NCBI GenBank assembly: GCA_947494085.1
Contig: CANLTP010000038.1
Coordinates: forward strand, 1-7,760
Reading direction: 5' to 3'
DNA length: 7,760 nucleotides
DNA from: Actinomycetota bacterium
GTDB lineage: Bacteria > Actinomycetota > Actinomycetes > Nanopelagicales > Nanopelagicaceae
Shown: piece after piece, positions 6,045 to 7,760 of the stretch
How the letters are laid out: every line of letters begins with the position of its first letter
Position numbering within the stretch: the first letter of the stretch is position 1
Notes under the pieces: model-generated
The model's database searches: none
What the model was told of the DNA's origin: nothing
What the model saw: only the letters and a program-made list of their open reading frames with translations
Position numbers and translations under genes: made by a program

Positions 6045-7187
6045 ATGGAAGCGCTAATCGATGAAGAATATGAAGCACTGCGAGAAAGCGTGCGTGCACT
6101 TGCAACTAAAAAAATTGCACCATTTGCAAAAGCTGTTGATGAGGAATCGCGTTTTCCGCAAGAGGCATATGAAGCTTTGCAATCTGCAGATCTAGCGGCA
6201 GCGCATGTTGATTCAAAATATGGTGGCCAAGGAGCAGATGCTCTCGCAACGGTAATAATTATTGAAGAAGTTGCCAGAGTTTGTGGATCTTCATCGCTGA
6301 TTCCAGCCGTAAACAAATTAGGTTCACTCCCAATAATTCTTGCGGGAAGCGATGATTTAAAAGAGAAGTATTTAACTCAGCTTGCAAAGGGCAAAGGTTT
6401 CTCATATTGCCTCTCCGAATCTGAAGCCGGATCCGATGCTGCTGCAATGAAAACCAAAGCCGTAAAAAACGGTGATGATTGGGTAATTAGCGGAAGTAAA
6501 AAGTGGATTTCAAATGCTGGGTTCTCTGATTTTTATACCGTGTTGGCACAGACTGATTCAACTCTTGGAGCGAAAGGCATTACCGCTTTCGTAATCGAAA
6601 AGAGTGATTCTGGAGTTTCATTTGGAGCTCATGAAAAGAAGATGGGTTTTCGTGGTTCACCAACTCGAGAAGTTTATTTTGATGATGTAAAAATCTCTGA
6701 CGACCGACGATTAGGCCAAATAGGTTCTGGTTTTGCACTTGCGATGCAGACACTGGATCACACCAGAATTACGATTGCAGCCCAAGCACTTGGAATTGCG
6801 CAAGGTGCATTTGAAGTAGCAACCAAGTATTCACATGAACGTAAGCAATTCGGCAAAGAGATTTTCGATTTTCAAGGTGTTCAATTTATGTTGGCTGATA
6901 TGGCCATGAATATTGCCGCCGCTAGATCACTGACATATGCCGCTGCGGTAAAGAGTGAACGTGGTGAAAAGGATTTAACCTTCTTCTCGGCTGCAGCAAA
7001 GTGCTTTGCAACTGATGTTGCAATGAAAGTTACAACTGATGCGGTTCAAGTATTAGGTGGATATGGTTACGTTTCAGATTATCCGGTAGAGCGAATGATG
7101 CGCGATGCGAAATTAACCCAGATTTATGAGGGAACAAATCAGGTGCAGCGAGTTGTTATGGCGCGCCACCTTGATGAACTTAATTAG
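6045..7187 (+). CDS. acyl-CoA dehydrogenase
   Basis: This FAD-dependent enzyme introduces the trans-2,3 double bond into acyl-CoA and passes electrons to ETF. At 380 aa it is full length. The N-terminal helical domain spans about 1-118. The middle beta-domain carries the first family signature CLSESEAGSDAAA (122-134) and the flavin-facing KKWISNAG (152-159). The C-terminal helical domain has RKQFGKEIFDFQ (266-277) and the second signature region QVLGGYGYVSDYPVERMMRD (335-354). The catalytic base of the short/medium-chain type is E362 in YEGTNQVQR. The closest groups by pattern are butyryl/short-chain or branched-chain types; chain length cannot be fixed by reading. It starts 12 bp after copD-ctaG with a poor Shine-Dalgarno sequence, so it may be read from the same transcript. 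No ETF or other beta-oxidation gene is in the window. Its last 8 bp overlap the convergent 5-FCL gene. Confidence 0.95.
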   Translation: MEALIDEEYEALRESVRALATKKIAPFAKAVDEESRFPQEAYEALQSADLAAAHVDSKYGGQGADALATVIIIEEVARVCGSSSLIPAVNKLGSLPIILAGSDDLKEKYLTQLAKGKGFSYCLSESEAGSDAAAMKTKAVKNGDDWVISGSKKWISNAGFSDFYTVLAQTDSTLGAKGITAFVIEKSDSGVSFGAHEKKMGFRGSPTREVYFDDVKISDDRRLGQIGSGFALAMQTLDHTRITIAAQALGIAQGAFEVATKYSHERKQFGKEIFDFQGVQFMLADMAMNIAAARSLTYAAAVKSERGEKDLTFFSAAAKCFATDVAMKVTTDAVQVLGGYGYVSDYPVERMMRDAKLTQIYEGTNQVQRVVMARHLDELN

Positions 7188-7731
7188 AGAATCGAACGAT
7201 TAAATCTGGCGTTGCCACAGCGCTTAATTTAATGTCGTGCGCTTCAACTGGAACTGGTTCGACTGTAAGTTCGCCCGAATAGATAAGACCAATTCGCCAA
7301 GCTGAAATATTGGCAAGTGCGCGATCATAAGACCCACCACCTTGGCCTAACCGATGTCCTTCGCGAGTAGCGTGCAAAGTCGGAACAATCACAATATCTA
7401 TTTCATCACTTTCAATTGCTTCACCAATTGGTTCAAGAATCTTTCCAGCTTTGGTGAGCTTTGATTGATCACCGTTCCAAACAACCCATTCAAGGTTCTT
7501 ATCCTTCAACATCCTTGGCAAGACCAATTTCTTATGATTTCTAAGTATTTCCTCATTTAATTCTTTTGTTGCAGGTTCATCGCCATTTGAGATGTAACTC
7601 GCAATTGTTTTTGCGCTTTGAAACTCCTCAGATTTAATTATGTGCGTCCATGACTCAGTTAAGTCCCGGAGCGAACGTTCAGCACGAAATCGCTTTCGAA
7701 GTTCCTGCTTTTTAGAATTCGTTATATCCAC
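7180..7731 (-). CDS. 5-formyltetrahydrofolate cyclo-ligase
   Basis: This enzyme (5-FCL, MTHFS) converts 5-formyl-THF to 5,10-methenyl-THF with ATP, recycling a folate that otherwise inhibits other enzymes. The 183-aa length is typical. An N-terminal basic segment KKQELRKRFRAER (7-19) matches the nucleotide-binding start of the family. The signature IVPTLHATREGHRLGQGGGSYDR (115-137) carries the RLGxGGGxYDR core; S134 replaces the common tyrosine. The start is GTG at 7729-7731: an in-frame TAG lies just upstream (7741-7743 on the complement) and no earlier start codon exists, while TAGAGT stands 6 nt before the GTG, implying a leaderless mRNA. The gene is complete in the window, but its -35 region lies beyond the right edge. 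It converges on the acyl-CoA dehydrogenase gene with an 8-bp overlap. Confidence 0.94.
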   Translation of the reverse strand: MDITNSKKQELRKRFRAERSLRDLTESWTHIIKSEEFQSAKTIASYISNGDEPATKELNEEILRNHKKLVLPRMLKDKNLEWVVWNGDQSKLTKAGKILEPIGEAIESDEIDIVIVPTLHATREGHRLGQGGGSYDRALANISAWRIGLIYSGELTVEPVPVEAHDIKLSAVATPDLIVRFSN

Positions 7732-7737
7732 GGAAAT

Positions 7738-7743
7738 ACTCTA
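7738..7743 (-). promoter_or_regulatory. -10 element for a leaderless 5-FCL mRNA
   Basis: On the minus strand this reads TAGAGT, a TANNNT hexamer followed by exactly 6 nt and then the GTG start, so the first transcribed base would be the G of the start codon. The matching -35 position lies at or beyond the window edge and cannot be judged. Confidence 0.5.
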
Positions 7744-7760
7744 TTTAAGAAGTAAGGTTT

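Noticed and set aside
6038..6316. 92-codon minus strand frame over the acyl-CoA dehydrogenase start
   Set aside because: It is a Ser/Ala-rich shadow of a gene with intact family signatures.
7178..7205. Short inverted repeat (TTAAT...ATTAA and AATC/GATT) at the ACAD/5-FCL junction as a terminator
   Set aside because: The stems are only 4-5 AT-rich pairs with no following T run, so they are too weak to call.

Overview
This window looks like a chromosomal segment from a streamlined, fairly low-GC actinobacterium, possibly a freshwater acI/Nanopelagicales-type lineage. That assignment is inference. It rests on the CopD-CtaG fusion architecture, the FmdB and 5-formyl-THF cyclo-ligase (5-FCL) neighbourhood typical of Actinobacteria, an MmpL-type exporter, a coding composition that by eye is about 40% G+C, and extreme compaction. 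The longest stretch without a gene is the 68 bases at the left edge, and two convergent gene pairs overlap at their stop codons. No mobile element, CRISPR array or prophage signature was seen.

Layout from left to right. An AT-rich leader precedes a tRNA-Arg(CCU) with encoded CCA (69-144, +). Eight bases later comes the 3' end of purU (formyl-THF hydrolase, -), which lies 9 bp downstream of an MMPL/RND exporter (-); the two probably form one transcript. A 46-bp divergent spacer follows, then a 38-codon acidic small protein gene (3145-3261, +) that is easily missed. Its stop codon overlaps the stop of an FmdB-type zinc-ribbon gene (-). A 62-bp divergent spacer with interlocking -10 elements leads to a probable + operon: a CopC-like secreted/anchored protein, a CopD-CtaG fusion membrane protein, and an acyl-CoA dehydrogenase (13- and 12-bp gaps). 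The acyl-CoA dehydrogenase end overlaps by 8 bp the end of a convergent 5-FCL gene (-), which starts with GTG near the right edge.

Functional themes. (1) Folate one-carbon metabolism: PurU and 5-FCL act on 10-formyl-THF and 5-formyl-THF respectively. (2) Copper handling and cytochrome c oxidase assembly: copC-copD/ctaG. The CopC-like protein lacks all three classical Cu(II) ligands and has no His or Cys at all, the most intriguing protein-level observation. (3) Envelope export (MMPL), protein quality control or regulation (FmdB) and acyl-CoA oxidation.

At the regulatory level, three genes (the 38-aa gene, fmdB and 5-FCL) have a TANNNT hexamer 6-7 nt before the start codon. This suggests leaderless transcripts, which are common in Actinobacteria. 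No wholly new multi-gene system is evident; the best leads are the ligand-less CopC, the conserved-looking 38-aa protein, and the overlapping divergent promoters and convergent stops.
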